This document shows, one piece after another, positions 9,390 through 22,800 of a stretch of DNA of 64,000 nucleotides (position 1 is the stretch's first letter; the number at the start of each line of letters is the position of its first letter). The notes under the pieces are model-generated. The model ran no database searches and was not told the DNA's origin. It saw nothing but the letters and a program-made list of their open reading frames with translations. This stretch comes from Pratylenchus scribneri (lineage: Eukaryota; Nematoda; Chromadorea; Rhabditida; Pratylenchidae): contig JAQSEB010000145.1 of assembly GCA_030063045.1 (NCBI GenBank), forward strand, positions 744,001 through 808,000. Direction: 5' to 3'. The translations under genes were made by a program, and so were the position numbers.

Positions 9390-12300
9390 TTATTCAATAT
9401 CCTTTTGGGTCAAAATTTGCAAAGCCATCACAGAGCGAGAAATCTTCTCTTTTGGGGTTAGCTCATTTCGTTTAATTTTTCGTTCATTTCGCATCTTTCG
9501 AATTGGACAATGTTGGCATGGCTTATTCGGATTAAGATGGTAAACATTGCAATGCTCGGGACATGTGCCGGCCCAGTCAAGCCATTTGAAATATGGAAGT
9601 GCCCAATAGATGAAAAAGGCAAAAATGGAAACTTGGACAATGAGAAATGCGATGGAAATGACCAATGCGATTTGAAGTGGGCGACATTCGTACGGTACCA
9701 CAAAGGTAGCATCAATCTCATCTGTTGAAGGATTTGGGGAATATTGAATTTTATATTTAGAATAAAAATTATTAAAAAAATTTTGTAAAAAATTGAGAAA
9801 ATTTTTTATTAACAAAAATTTTTTAAAAATTGGAAAAATATTTTAGAATAAAAATTTTTAAAATTTTTTTTTCAAAAAATTGAGGAATTTTTTTAAAAAT
9901 ATCTAAAAAATTTTAAAAAATCAGAGACTTAACATTTTAACAAAAAAATTTGTATAAATTTGCATGGCATTTTTCAGGATTAAATTAATTTCAAAATGAT
10001 ATCATAAAGTAATGGTAAAATTAAATTTTACTATAAATTATGGCGAAGAAAACTCAATTATAATTAATGAAATCAATAAATTTTTTATTTTGATCAAATT
10101 TGGCAATAAAAAATTAATTTCATATGCATAATATTTAAAATTCTATCGATTTGATACGAAAGCATTAAATGCATTCAATTTTATTAAAATTTTTTGATAT
10201 ACTTAATTAACAGAAGAGCAAACAATTAAAAGAGGGGCAGTTGAAAAATCATCATTATGCTTTCCCTGCTGGTAATTTAAAAGCTTTTTGATTTAAATTT
10301 CATCCTATCCAAAAATGCTAACACTAAAAACCATCGTGGGAGTAACTAAACCCATCCCTAGCTTACCTAAAACTGTTTTGAGTCTAGGATAGGTTAGGCT
10401 ATTTTCTGGATATGTCTTAGGGTTAAGTGCGGGGCCCCGGGGTAAGTTTAGGATCAGAGATAGGATAGATCAAAGATTTGGTCTAATTTAGATTTTGAGG
10501 TTTCGGAATTTCCTTTAATGTTGTTTTGCGATAGTTTGGGATGCAATATAATGAATTTCTCAAGCATAGTTGAAAAGTAATTCCCTCATACGGCATTAAA
10601 TTATAAAATTTTTACCTTCAATAACTTGTCCATCCTCAATTGTTGAATTCATTTTCCATTGCTGTTTCTCCGCTTCGGCCCAATAAATATCCATGAATGC
10701 CTGCTTCAATTTTGCCACCTTTTCTTCACAAAGCACTTTTTTCTTCCATATTCCCTGTTGCAATTCACAATTCGCTTCCCTATTTTTAATGCTCTCAAAT
10801 GAATTTTCATCATCAAAATATGCTTTCAATTGTGATTCCAGCAGTGTTTCATTTGTGAGCTGAAGAAAAGATGGCTAAAAATTTTCCAAATAGTATAAAA
10901 AATATTAAAAAGTGCGAAAAGATTTGTAAATTTGAAGTCAAAATAGAGAGGTCTAAATAATAATTATAAAGTTTTAAGGAATTTATATTTATAACATTAA
11001 CTTGGATAAAACTAATTAAGATTCATCGAATGCTATAAAATCACGCTTTAAACATATTTAAATGAAGGGCAAAAAACCGAAAAAAACTGCTTCTTTAAAT
11101 TTAAACTAGTTATTTAAATAGTAATTAAACAAATCTAAGCAAAACGGTTGGCCGACACTTGCGGACCCGACACTTGCGGACGAAACGATCTGGTGCCGAA
11201 GGTGGTAAAGCTGGAATGGCATTGTTTATAGCATATTTTTAGGCATAAAATTAGCTACAAAATATCATCAAAAGTTTTGGTCAATGTTGAATATTCACCG
11301 AGTAATGGCCAAAAAACCGTTGATATAATTAAAATTGAGATTTTGACGGTTTATTGGCCATAACTCTGTGAATATTCAACATTGACCAAAACTTTTGATG
11401 TCATTTTGTAGTTAATTTTATGCCTAATTATATGCTATAAACAATGCCATTCAAGCTTTACCACCTTCAGCTCCATTCGTTTCGTCCGCAAGTGTCGCAG
11501 TACGAAGCAAAACTATATCGATGTGTATGGAATTAATTTGTTATAAATTATATATATATACTTCATTACAATTTCAATTTCTAGAATTAAATATTTGTAA
11601 AAAAAATTTAAAATGAACATACATTTGTGTGATTTGCAGCCATTTCCAATATTTTGCGTTTCAAAAAACGGAGATTTTCTGGCTCTTCAAAAACACGTTC
11701 AACAACACCCTCATTTGGGCAATGGCCTTTGTAACAATTTGGTTCTGGTGTTTTAATTATTAATATTTTTTTAATTTATTTAATATTTGTTTTAATTTTA
11801 TTTTTTTTTATTAATGAAATAATAATTGAAAATTTGATCTTAATTTTTAAAATGAAAATAACATTTTTATATTCATTATTTTTTAAATATATATTATATT
11901 CCTCACTATTTTGATCGAAAAGGAAAATTTCGGCAAAATTTTTCGGACATCGACTGGACCATTCAGGACACTGACCACTCGAATTGCAGGGAGTTCTCCA
12001 TAATTCGTGAATAAAATATCCAGATTGTAATACAAAGAAACAGATTAATGGGGCCTTTAAATTAAATTAGAAAATTAAAATTAATTTATAAAAAATTTTA
12101 CTATATATCATTTTTGTGAAATTTTTAAATTTTTTCAAGGATTTTTGAATTTTCGAGTTGAACAAAAATTCACAAAAAAAATATTTTTTATGCAATAAAA
12201 TTTCAAAATAAATTTTGAACCATGAAAATTTTTAACCAATATTAAAAAAACTCAAAAAAATTATTTACGAAATCAAAATATAATATTTGAATTGTATTTC

Positions 12301-13530
12301 CAACATTATTATATTGAAATAAATTGCCAAAAATTGATTTATACCCAAAACTTAATGAAAGAACATATCTCATTTAAGAAAAATTAGTGTCCCATCGGGG
12401 ATGGGTTCGAAGACCTCCCAAAAAAATCGAAATCGAAATTTCGGAGGGTCAAAAAATTTTTCGAAGCCGAAAAACGAAATTTCGAAGGGCCAAAAATTTT
12501 TCGAAACCGAAAAACGAAATTTCGGTTTCGGATAGCCAAAAAATTTTCGAAACCGAAGAAATTTCAATGCCAAAAATGACCGAAAATCGACATCGAAACG
12601 AAAAATTGAAACATCGAGCCCATCCCTGTGTCCCATTTTGAATTTCCATTTTGAACATTTTAGTTGTTGAATGTCTTTCATTTTTCAAATATTTTATTAC
12701 TTAAATATTTGAAATGGAAATTTCTAAATGAAAATGAATCATTAAATTGATAACTATTATCCAGAATATCACACAAGAATAATTTTTTAAAATGGCCGAT
12801 TAAAAATCAGACAAAAAATTTTATAATATAAATATTCCAATGCCAACCTACCGTCACGCATAACCAATATTGAATGGCATAACGCCGTCCCTTTTGTTTT
12901 TGTAGATGTACTGTTCCTTCTGGATTTTTAAAAAAATATATTCCTTTATTCGCGTCCATGAACATATTGTAATATCCATAAAAACCAAAGGGCAAACCGA
13001 GGAACAGAAAAATGGCGAAAGCTTTCTAAAAATGATGCAATAATTAATAAATTGATAAGAAATAGTTTTCGTTCGCACATACAATGGTGAAAAATAGAAT
13101 TGTGCAGAATGCGGTCCATAACAGAATTCCAAATATTATTGCAATTAAAACAGCAGTCTAAAAATGGATTTTTAAAGAGAAAATATGCAAAAAATAAATA
13201 ATTTGCCGAAATTCTTTCGTGTTGAAAAATTTTATATTTTTTAGGCCATATAAATTGGTCATAACTGGGTATTAGGGCTCATTGTTAGGTTCAGGGCAGG
13301 AAGGGGTTAAGGGCTAGGGGTTGGTTTGGGATTATAAAGAAATCTGATTTGGCCAAGTTATATGGCCTCAAAAAATGATTATTTTTAGAGAAGAAAAATT
13401 TGGTTAAATTAATTCTTTTTTTGGGAAAATTAAATATACTCCCTTTTTTTAAATAAATTTATTGATATTTTACCTCCATTTTCAATCCGCAAATATAAAC
13501 TCTTGGCGTAATAATAGGCCTATCCACCAT
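9390..13530 (-). CDS. Four-helix cysteine-rich membrane protein, paralogue A
   Basis: Seven exons join in frame on the minus strand: 13530-13474, 13157-13083, 13025-12852, 12054-11907, 11744-11623, 10859-10616 and 9721-9390, encoding 383 residues. All boundaries are GT-AG and the phases match copies B and C. Residues 20-44 (exon 2), about 46-63, about 103-117 and about 290-316 are hydrophobic enough to be membrane helices. Between helices 3 and 4 lies a large loop of roughly 170 residues with spaced cysteines (ELWRTPC, GQCPEWSSRCP, NCYKGHCPNEGVVERVFEEP) and a charged helical part (EEKVAKLKQAFMDIYW). After helix 4 is KWLDWAGTCPEHC and then CQHCPIRKM, a possible metal or disulfide site. Topology resembles a tetraspanin but lacks the CCG signature. 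I do not recognise the family; function unknown, plausibly a surface or junctional protein. Confidence 0.78.
11168..11497. repeat. 330-bp foldback MITE in paralogue A intron 5
   Basis: The two halves are long inverted copies. The left arm starts CGACACTTGCGGACGAAACG and the right arm ends CGTTTCGTCCGCAAGTGTCG. Inner pairs include CAAAAGTTTTGGTCAATGTT against AACATTGACCAAAACTTTTG. It is non-coding and would form a near-complete hairpin if transcribed with the host gene. Confidence 0.85.
12396..12627. repeat. 232-bp TIR element with 9-bp target duplication, paralogue A intron 3
   Basis: The inverted ends are CGGGGATGGGTTCGA and TCGAGCCCATCCCT. Directly flanking 9-bp copies of GTGTCCCAT (12387-12395 and 12628-12636) look like a target-site duplication. 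The interior is built of repeated TTTTTCGAA-CCGAAAAACG and AAATTTCGG modules, which create long artefactual frames on both strands. Confidence 0.7.
13235..13378. repeat. Short MITE in paralogue A intron 1
   Basis: TTTTTTAGGCCATATAA at the left is mirrored by TTATATGGCCTCAAAAAAT at the right. The interior contains GGGTATTAGGGCTCATTGTTAGGTTCAGGG. A similar GAGGCCCTATAAATTTGGCTAA motif is seen near 47970, suggesting a small dispersed family. Confidence 0.5.
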
Positions 13531-13716
13531 TGGCGTATTTGTCTATTTAATGAAAAATTTCTTGATAATTATTGATGAATTACTTTTATTGATTATATTA
13601 ATTAGCTAAAAAAATAAAATTGCCAAAATTAATTCAGTTGAGGAAATAAAAAGTTTTTGAAGCCATTAAAAAGTTACTAAAACAAGCATTTTTAACACCT
13701 ATCCTACGGACTTGAT

Positions 13717-13995
13717 CTCATTATATTCTTAAACTAACCCTAAAATCACGGTTATTGACTTCTCGTTATATTCTTAAACTAACCCTAAAATCACGGTTAT
13801 TGACTTCTTCGTATCCGCATTTTGGGTCGACTGGGAGTGGGGAAGGTCCCCCCCCCCCCATGGGTCGTCATGATTAGGGTTAGAGGGATCATTCAGCAGG
13901 AATAGGATTTCATCTACGGTAATCCCTAATGACCCTAACCGTAATCTTATGACCCAAAGGAGGGATTATTCACTCTTCCTTAATTGATCCAAAAT
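13717..13995. repeat. 45-bp duplication followed by a copy of the CCCTAATCC MITE family
   Basis: A unit containing TTATATTCTTAAACTAACCC and AAAATCACGGTTATTGACTT occurs twice in tandem (about 13720-13805). Right after it comes a MITE: TCGTATCCGCATTTTGGGTC at the left against CCAAAATGGGGATACAAACG at the right, with TAATCCCTAATGACCCTAACC inside and a run of 12 C residues near 13850. It lies just upstream of paralogue A. Confidence 0.6.
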
Positions 13996-14179
13996 GGGGA
14001 TACAAACGATATAAGTACCGATTGATAAGAATAATTTCGGCATGGGAGTTAAAAGAAATTTAGTGTTTAGAAGATTGTTAGGATGTGGTTTTTAAATAGC
14101 AAAATGATGGAGGCTTCTTCAAATTAGACTGAAAAATATAAATATTTTACTTAAAAGCCATTAGATTAGCATAAAACTT

Positions 14180-14480
14180 ATTTTCGAGCATTTTTATTTT
14201 GATGGAGAATAAATTTGAATGACGCAATTTGCCAAGAATGGAGAATGAAACATTCCCTCCTCTCTTTTGCTTCATTGATTTTAGGGCCATCTGTGTTTGG
14301 CCACATTCACTTTATTCAAGCTAGAGAGAGAGAGAGGAAAATAAGAAAAGATTATATTGCTATTTCTAGTGCGGGAAACTGCGTCATCAATGGCATCGGC
14401 ACATTTATGTCGGTGCCTATGCCTATATGCCTTTGCCAAAGACGAATACTTTCAAACAAAATAATGAATTTAGAAATGGA
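14180..14480. promoter_or_regulatory. Upstream block conserved between paralogues A and B
   Basis: TTGAATGACGC, GATTTTAGGGCCA, CTAGAGAGAGAGAGG and AAAAGATTATATTGCT occur in the same order as TTGAATGACGCC, GATTTTAGGCCA, CTAGAGAGGGAAAAATG and AAAAGATTATGCTGTTGCT near 28400-28540, upstream of paralogue B. Shared order after so much sequence divergence suggests either a retained duplicated promoter region or a former upstream exon. No TATA box can be singled out in such AT-rich DNA. Confidence 0.35.
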
Positions 14481-16515
14481 CAAAACAAGAAATGCCATTT
14501 GCAAAATACTAATCTAATAAAAATACGCCTGTATAAATATAAATTAAAATACTTTTTTTTAATATTATTATTTTCAATACCAAATTAAATTTATAATAAT
14601 TATTTTTTAGATTATGATATTTTTTTGTCCCAAAGTGGTAATTTATATTTTAAAAGGTAAAAGAATACAATTTAACTTGCCGAAAAAATAATATATTTGG
14701 AGTCAGAATAAATCATAAAATATTTGATAGAATTTAACAAGAACGCATCAATTAAATCATGATTTATTCAAAAATGGGTTTTAAACCGTCTAAACCAATT
14801 TAGAAGTCAAGTCATTTTGAATCGAAGTGTAATAGATCTGCTGATTGCAGATGCAATGCAATTGGATTGGCCCATATTTTGTGTCCTTTGGATTTATTTG
14901 CAAATGCAATGCAATAAAATTATCAGCAATTTTACAATGAAAGAAAATTGAATATTAATTAAATAAAAAATGAGAATGAATTTAATTCCAGAAAACAATT
15001 TGCAATTTATTTTAGGCAAAATAGTTGGTATTTTCATTTTGTTTTACATCTTGATGAGGTCCTATAAGAAATTGACTAATGCAGAGTGAATAAATGGTTG
15101 ATCACGGTTCTCTTCGGCTGTCTCACAATCAACCAGTTCCATCTCAATTTGCATTCTTCGCATGGGACAATGTTGGCATAGCTCATGGAAACGATGAGTA
15201 AAATCGAAGCATTCAATGGGACATTTGGTGGCCCAATCGAGCCATTTGAAATATGGAAGGGTCCAAATGAAAAAGACAAAAATGGCGAGATGGCCAATTA
15301 GAAAAGCGACGGAAATGGCCAAGGCAATATGAAGTGAGTCACAATTGTATGGCACCACAAAGATGACATCAATCTCATCTATTGAGGATTTGAGGAAAAT
15401 TAAAATTTTATATTATTTTTTTATATAAAATTTGACAACAGCAGATCGTAACATTTTAAGATACGTCTGATTTAAATGTGTATAGTATTTCTTTTTAAAT
15501 TAGTTTCAAAACGATATTAAGAAGCATTAACAACTTATAAGATCTTTATCGAGTATGGCCAAAAATGTTTAAATTACATTTTCTAGCTAACTTTTTATGC
15601 CAAATAGATTTGCTTTATAAATTTATTCAGTGACATTGGTGCTATCATTTTTCGTACCCAAATGGCACCCAATTATATAGTAATAATTTTTATTTAATTA
15701 TTACAAAAATATTTGCTTATGTACCTTCAGTAATTTGTCCATCCTCAATTGTTGAATTATTTTTGAATTGTTGTTTCTTCACTTGGGCCAAATAAATATC
15801 CATAAATGCCTGCTTCAATTTTGCCACCTTTTCTTCATAAAGAACTTTTCTTGTCCATTTTCCTTGTTCCAAATTGCAATTTGCTTCCATGTATTCTATG
15901 CTATCAAATGCATCATCAGCATCAAGGTATGGCTTCAATTGTGATTCCAGCAGCGTTTCATAGGCCATTGTTGTGAACTATAAAATATGAAAAATAATTA
16001 TATAGATAAAAACAAAAGAATAGTATTTAATTTTCAGGAAAACATAAAAAGTGCAAAAAGATTAATTCGGGGTAATAGATAAAAATGCTTAAATAATAAA
16101 TTAGATTACTAATCTTAAACGATGGGATAAATTTTGTCAAGACTCATTGAAGGGTAAAAAAATTGTTGAGGTTGATATCAAAATCAAAGTATTGCAAGCT
16201 AAACTGATTTAATTATTTTGATTCGTAACTACTTTAGTAGTAAGATGCATATAAAGTATAAACTTCAAACTTCTATGCAATTTCAATTTTTTCGATAAAA
16301 AATATTTCTATTATATACAATAATTATTTGTCAAAATTGAATTTACTATATTTGAATGATTTGCAGCCATTTCCAATATTTTACGTTTCAAAATACGAAG
16401 TCTTTTCGGCTCTTCAAAAACGCGCTCAACAACTCATTCATTTGGACAGTCGTTTTTATAACATCTTGGCTCTGGTAATATTTTCATTTGATTAAATTTT
16501 TAATTAAAAAGATTA

Positions 16516-16885
16516 TGTCAAATTTTGACTTGTCTGACTGTGACTTTTCCCAAAGACGAACGAAATAAACGTATATTTACTTTAATTTAATTTTATTCCA
16601 ATTCCAAATTGTGCGAATAAATTCAATTTGTTTGTTACGAATGATTAAAGCAATGGGTGTTTGAATGAGTGGAAAAAGTGGGAGAAGTGAGCCTAATCGC
16701 CGTTATTTGCCTCTTTTTGAATAGATGGAAAAATTGCCCAAAGGCGTAGGCAAAAAACGGTGATTCGGCTAACAAATTCATGGATAGAAAATGGCAAAAG
16801 GGAGGCACAAAATTTTTGACATTAACAAATAAAATTGGTTAACAAAAATGGAAACAAAATTCAAAGATCGGGATAAATCCCGACA
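16516..16885 (-). repeat. 3' LTR of the BEL/Pao element
   Basis: This 370-bp copy starts TG and ends CA and matches 26723-27092 at every position I compared. The stop codon of the envelope frame (16861) lies inside it. A short purine tract (GGGAG on the minus strand) precedes it and may serve as the polypurine tract, though it is brief. Confidence 0.93.
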
Positions 16886-19800
16886 CTCCCGCGCGGAATA
16901 ATTGTTTTGTAGATTAGGCGAATAAATAGGCGAATTATTAAGGGCATGCAGCAATAAAATAAAATGAATAGGAAAATAAGGGTGGACACAAAAATAACAA
17001 AGTGTGTGGGGTCAAATAAAAGTGAAAATATTTTTGGAAGTCCAAAATTCTTCAATTGAATTGTCGTCCACCAATGCTCATCCTCCTTCGATTCAGCCTG
17101 AGGCACAATCCATTTTTCATCGCCCTGTTCAGCCATTGGAGCGGCTAAACTGCCTTTTAGCAAAAATTTGGCATTGGAGCTGGGGCAAAAAATTTCGCAT
17201 TCCTCATTTATTTCGGCATTCGGCAAATGGACGGAATGCGTCTTTTTTAACCCTTCTGGGGTACAAACCGTGCTCACTTTCATGCTGGGGCAAATAATTG
17301 TCGCCAAACTTTTTCCAAAATCAGTTTGGCAATTCAAGGAAAAACTTGCGCCCCTTGGGCAATTAAAACATCCAGAAATTGTGGCATTTTTGACTTGGCA
17401 ACTATTCAATTCAATTTCAGTGCGCAATTCCAATCCTTGAATTTCGAGTTGCATCCGAACCGATGAAAAATCAGGAGAGGCCAGCACATTTCCTTCTTCA
17501 GCTTTCAATAAAATTCCATTGTGCTCAAATGGCAGAGCCCTTTCTCCTTTTAATATATCCAATCTTTTCATTCCATCAATGCATAGGCAGTTGGGTTTGT
17601 TCGTGCCGGCCTCACAAGAACAAATTTCTCGACTCACTGTACAATTATTAAAATTTTGGGCTGCGCTTTGACATGTAAATGCCCTTAAATTGTGCTCCGT
17701 TTCATAATCAATAATTGCGATTCGTTCTCCATCCGAGAGGAATGATTTGGAGAGTAATGGCATAGTTGGTTTTACAATTTCATTTAAAGTGATTTTTAAA
17801 TTCTTCCAATTGGCAGTAAATTCGGGTACCAATGACAAAATCTGGCTGCTTGTTTCAAAGTCCCCTTTTCCATTATTTTTTGTAATCGTGGCATTAATTA
17901 TTAATTTATCCTCAAATTTGGGACATTCGAATATTTCCAGAATTTCCGGGCCACCGGGCATTACATAATTTCGGTAAAAAATACAAGTTGATGAGGCAAA
18001 AAGGCATCCGGTGAATGGCCAATTATTGCCGCCAGTGTAGCAAAATGTCAATCCGGGAAAATCATTCACTGGCTTCAATTCTTTTACTTTATCGCCAGGC
18101 TTAACTTTTCCACAAGAATCTTTGTCAATGTCACAACTTCCGGCCAAATCACATCTTTTCTCGCTCATTGAGCCGGCATTGAATGGCCTTGTGAAAAATT
18201 TGGTTGTTTTCACACAATTGCTTTCCATTCCGTGAATGTCCAGTGTGAGTGCCCCAACTTGTCTATTGGCTTTGTCCTCAAATATTATTTCAATTGTTTG
18301 TTCGTTGGCCGGAAAATCGAGCTCCAATATTCTATCAAATAAACAAATTCTCTGCTTTTCTTTATTAACCAAACAATGCTCATCATCTGCTGTGATCGAA
18401 GTCAATTGATTTGAAGGCAAAATAAATAAATTCAAAATCAGAATGATTACTAAAGATAATTTCATTGGACTTTGCGGCTTTGGATTTAATGGGCTAATTG
18501 CAGCCGTCCAACTCTCATTTGGTGAAGGAGGGCGCAAAAATTCAATGTTTTCTTCCCGGCTTTGCCGCCCTTTTGATTTGCGGCGTTTGCATTTCCGATA
18601 AATCCAATTCAACAAACGATATTTAATTCGGAAAATATGAAAAATTCCTTTCGATCCGTAAATGGTCAAACGGATTATTATCAGAAGGGTGGAAAGAGAA
18701 GAATAAAATGCGATTCCAAAAATAAATATTGCTGTTTTTGAGGCACATTGGGGATTTTTCAAAATTTCAATACAAAATTCACATTTTATTATTTCGCAAA
18801 TGTCTTTCCCAGGGCATTTTATGCCTTTTTCTTTTACTAATTCCCCTTCTTTCCAAAAATTGGCGGTGGCTTCATAATCAGCAATTAAAATTTCGCTGGG
18901 TAATGCAACAATTTCCGATTTGGGATGGGGGAAAAATGAGCAACGGCCATTTTTAATGCAAATTTCCACACTTCCAATGTCTTGGCTGGTTTCCAAGGCC
19001 AAGCCCTCCCCATGGCAAGAAATTTTGCAACTTTTGCACCGTCGGGGATCGATTTCTTCTTGGAAATCATGCACTTTTGCTTTGACTTTTCCCCAGGCTT
19101 TAATAGCCACTTTTCCCTCTTCCGTCACCAAAAAAGCAATTTCATTTTTTGCGTAATAGCAAAATTTGGTTCCGTTCATTTCACATGCATTCTGCGCGCA
19201 GAATTTTGGGGATCCAGTGATTGGGCCATTGCCCACACATTCGTATTCGTTATCCACCAATTCAACCTCATCAATTACCAATTCGTTCACAAAGTGTTTG
19301 GACTTATCGTACAATTCTATTTGCAGCAATTCTCTAATTTTTTCTTCTCCACATTTATCCCCTTTTTTACAATAATCCGCTTCAATATTATTGAGTAATT
19401 TGCGAACTTTTTCGTCTTTTTCGGTGGAATTTGAGGCACTGTGGCCCTCATAAAAAGAGCAATTATCAGCCCAAGCTGGGCATTCACATTTTGGCCCGCA
19501 AAATAAATAATTTTCAAATCTGTGTGTTTTATCCTGCAGATGGTTACTCCCACAATCCATTTTTTCCCAGCATAAATTTCCATTCTCGGTTCGCATAATG
19601 GCAAACCCTTCAGAAAGACAACTTTGACTGGTCACCGATTCTCTTTTGATGGATTTTGGACATGGGGAGGCCACAATTGGGGACAACAAAAACAAAATTA
19701 TTATCAAAATTGCACTTGCAACAGCGGTTGCTGTACTCAGGCCCTTCTTCGGGGTATTCTGTTTTTTCTTATTTTTCCTTTTGTGATTTGGATGGGGATA

Positions 19801-22800
19801 CTCGGCCCCATCAGGGAGGCCTTCGCTTCTGGAAAACAGTTCAGATTGCATTCTAGCTAAACAGTTCCGAGTCCCACTGATTTCGTCTTCCACATTGGAT
19901 ACTTTAAGTTCCATTTTCTTCAAATTTTCGACTACATCCAGGAAAGCAAATTTATATTCGATTGTTTCTTTATTATTTTTCTCTAATAATTCGTTCAAAT
20001 TTTTTATTTTTTCGTCACTTTCTGCGACTTTTTTGACACAAAATTCAATTTTTTGACTAGCGGAAGAATATTTTCGACATTCATAATCAAAGTGCCATTC
20101 TTCACAAAAAGTACATTTTCTTCGAGGCCGTTTTTTCTCGGCTTGTGTGCCTTGGCGTGGCCGATTTATATCAAAAACGCCTTCTTCCAAATATTCATCT
20201 GGCACATTTTGGCGGGGTCGGCTTCGCTCAAATACTAATGGGCAGAGAATAATTTCTTCCAAATTTTCTCCTCCAATATCCATTGCTTCTGGCTCATCAT
20301 CATCATTATCCAAATTCTTTTTAATTTTTTCACCTTCTGCCCGACAATTTCTCTTTTTCTTTTTCCCTTTATTGGGCTGGCAGATGCATGGTTTTTTGGA
20401 ATTTTTACAGAGACATTCGATTGGTTCACTGTCACTGTCATTTCCAAGCCCACATGGGCAAATGCACCAAAACTCCTCTGAATCGGAAGAATCATTTTCT
20501 AACCAATTTTCGATTTCTTCATAATTTTCATCCTCTGGCATTCCAGCACAATAAATGCATTCGTGTACAGACAGATTTTCCCTTTGTTCCGAATCCACAT
20601 CCCATTCGGCAAATGGCCATTCTTCATTATTGGGATTGGTGAGTGGATCATCCGATTCGGAATCAGAATTTTCAGCAATAAATGCATCTAATTCCAAATT
20701 TTCTATTTCAGAATCCGAAGTTTCCTTATAATTAATTTCATTTCTCTTTCTTAATTTCATTTTATGGCCCTGATTTTGCGTTTTTTCAATATTATTTTTG
20801 GGCTTATTGATCGCTTCAGTTTTTAATTCGAGCGGATATAAATGGTCAATACTTCGGGTGAATGCTTTTCCCTTGCATTCAATTTTTGCGACCCGGATAA
20901 TGCCATCTTTTCCTTTTATTAATTCAATTACTTTTGCCAATTTCCAAAGCGTTTTTGGCAAAGCATTATCCTGTAAAAGCACAATTTCGCCAATTTCTGG
21001 CGGTCCTTTTTTCCCTTTATTGTTTTTGTGCTTATCGGCCCTTTCCCGAAGATATTGCAAATATTCTTTTTCAAATTTCTTCCAAAAAGCTTCCGCACAG
21101 TCTTTAGATTTTTTCCACATTTTTGCCAATTTTTCTGCGGGTTTTTCTTTTTCATTAAAAATTTCAAAATTTTCAAATTCAACATCAAAATTTTCCACAT
21201 TTCTCATTGGCTGTAGGATTTTCATTGGGGTCAAAATTTCAATCACATCCTCAGGCGCTTCATGGACATACGTGAGAGGACGAGAATTTACAATATTTTT
21301 AACCTCCAAAATCAAAGTTCGAAATTCCTCAAAATTTAAAAGCCTTTTCCCTGCGGCTGATTTCATTCCGGCCTTGACTATTCCAATTATTCGTTCATAA
21401 TGAGCACCAAATCTTGGTGACAATGCTGGAATGAAACGCCACTCGATTAACTCATTTTCGGCGTATTTTTCAATTTCTTTCACAACTTTTGCCGTCAATT
21501 TTAGTTGCGTTCCATTATCAGACAAAATGCTTTTAGGCTTCCCGAATTCCGCCAAAAATCTTCGCAATGACATTATACAATTTCGGGCGGAAAGGTCCAT
21601 CGCTGCTTCCAAGTGAATGGCTCTGGTGGAAGCACAAACAAAAATCGCACAATAAATTTTCCCAATTTCCCCATTATCTTTTCTCAAAAGATAGGGGCCG
21701 AAGTAGTCAATTCCGCAATGTTCAAATACTTTTGATTTATTGATCCGCTCTTTTGGGAGCGGCGCCATTGGGGGAATGGCGTATGGTTTTAATCTTTTTC
21801 TGGCGCAATATAGGCATTTTTCAACCACATTCAACATCAATGCGCGTCCTTTTGGGATCCAAAAATGTTCACGAAGACTTGTTAAACAAATGCGCAAACC
21901 GAAATGATCATTCTTTTCATGATAAAATTCACATAAAATGCGCGCAATTTTCGATTTTTTGGGTATAAAAATGGGGGGCTTTTCATCATTATTTTCTAAT
22001 CGGCCCCAACATTCCCATAGGCCATATTTGCCTTTTTTCAATACATTTTCTTTAATTATTTTATCATCAGGTGGATATTCGATTTGGGCTTGCATAAATA
22101 AATAAATTTGTGCCATTTTCCTTAAGTTGGCAACAGATTCCACCTTTCTCAAATCATTCATAAATTGATTTTCGAATTTAATACTTTTTGAAATATTTTT
22201 CAGAAATTTTAGAAAAAATGCGGCATTACTGACAATTTTAATCCACGAATTGTATTTTTCAACATTAATTTCGCCTTTTAACATGGCATTCATTTGGATA
22301 TTGTCCTCATCTTCACTAATGGATTCACTAAATTCCTCTTTTAATTTAAATTCGGGCATTTCAGGCCATTCTCCATTTTTCAAAAATTTTGGCCCATTCC
22401 ACCACAATTCACTGGATTTGAGCTCAAAAGCGGTGCACCCACGGGTGCCTAAATCCGCTGGATTTTGGGCGGTTGGCACATACCGCCATGTTACATTATT
22501 CTTCTTTCTAATTTCTTCAATTCGATTTTTTACAAATTTCGGCATTTTTTCAAGTTTTGTGCTCAATATCCATGCAAGTACACATTTGCTATCGCCCCAA
22601 ATTACGATATTTTTGAACTCAATTTTCATTTCTTTTTCAATATATTCCGTCAGTCTTTTCCCCGCCAAAGCTGCCATCAATTCCAACCGGGGAATGCTGA
22701 CGTTGTTTTTGACGGGACTTAATCGATTTTTGGCAAATATTATATTTGTTTTATCACAATTTTTCAAATAGGCAGCAGCACAATATGCTAATTTTGATGC

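Noticed and set aside
12370..12688. ORFs on both strands rich in FRFGF and KKIEIEI
   Set aside because: They read through the internal repeats of a TIR element with a 9-bp target duplication.
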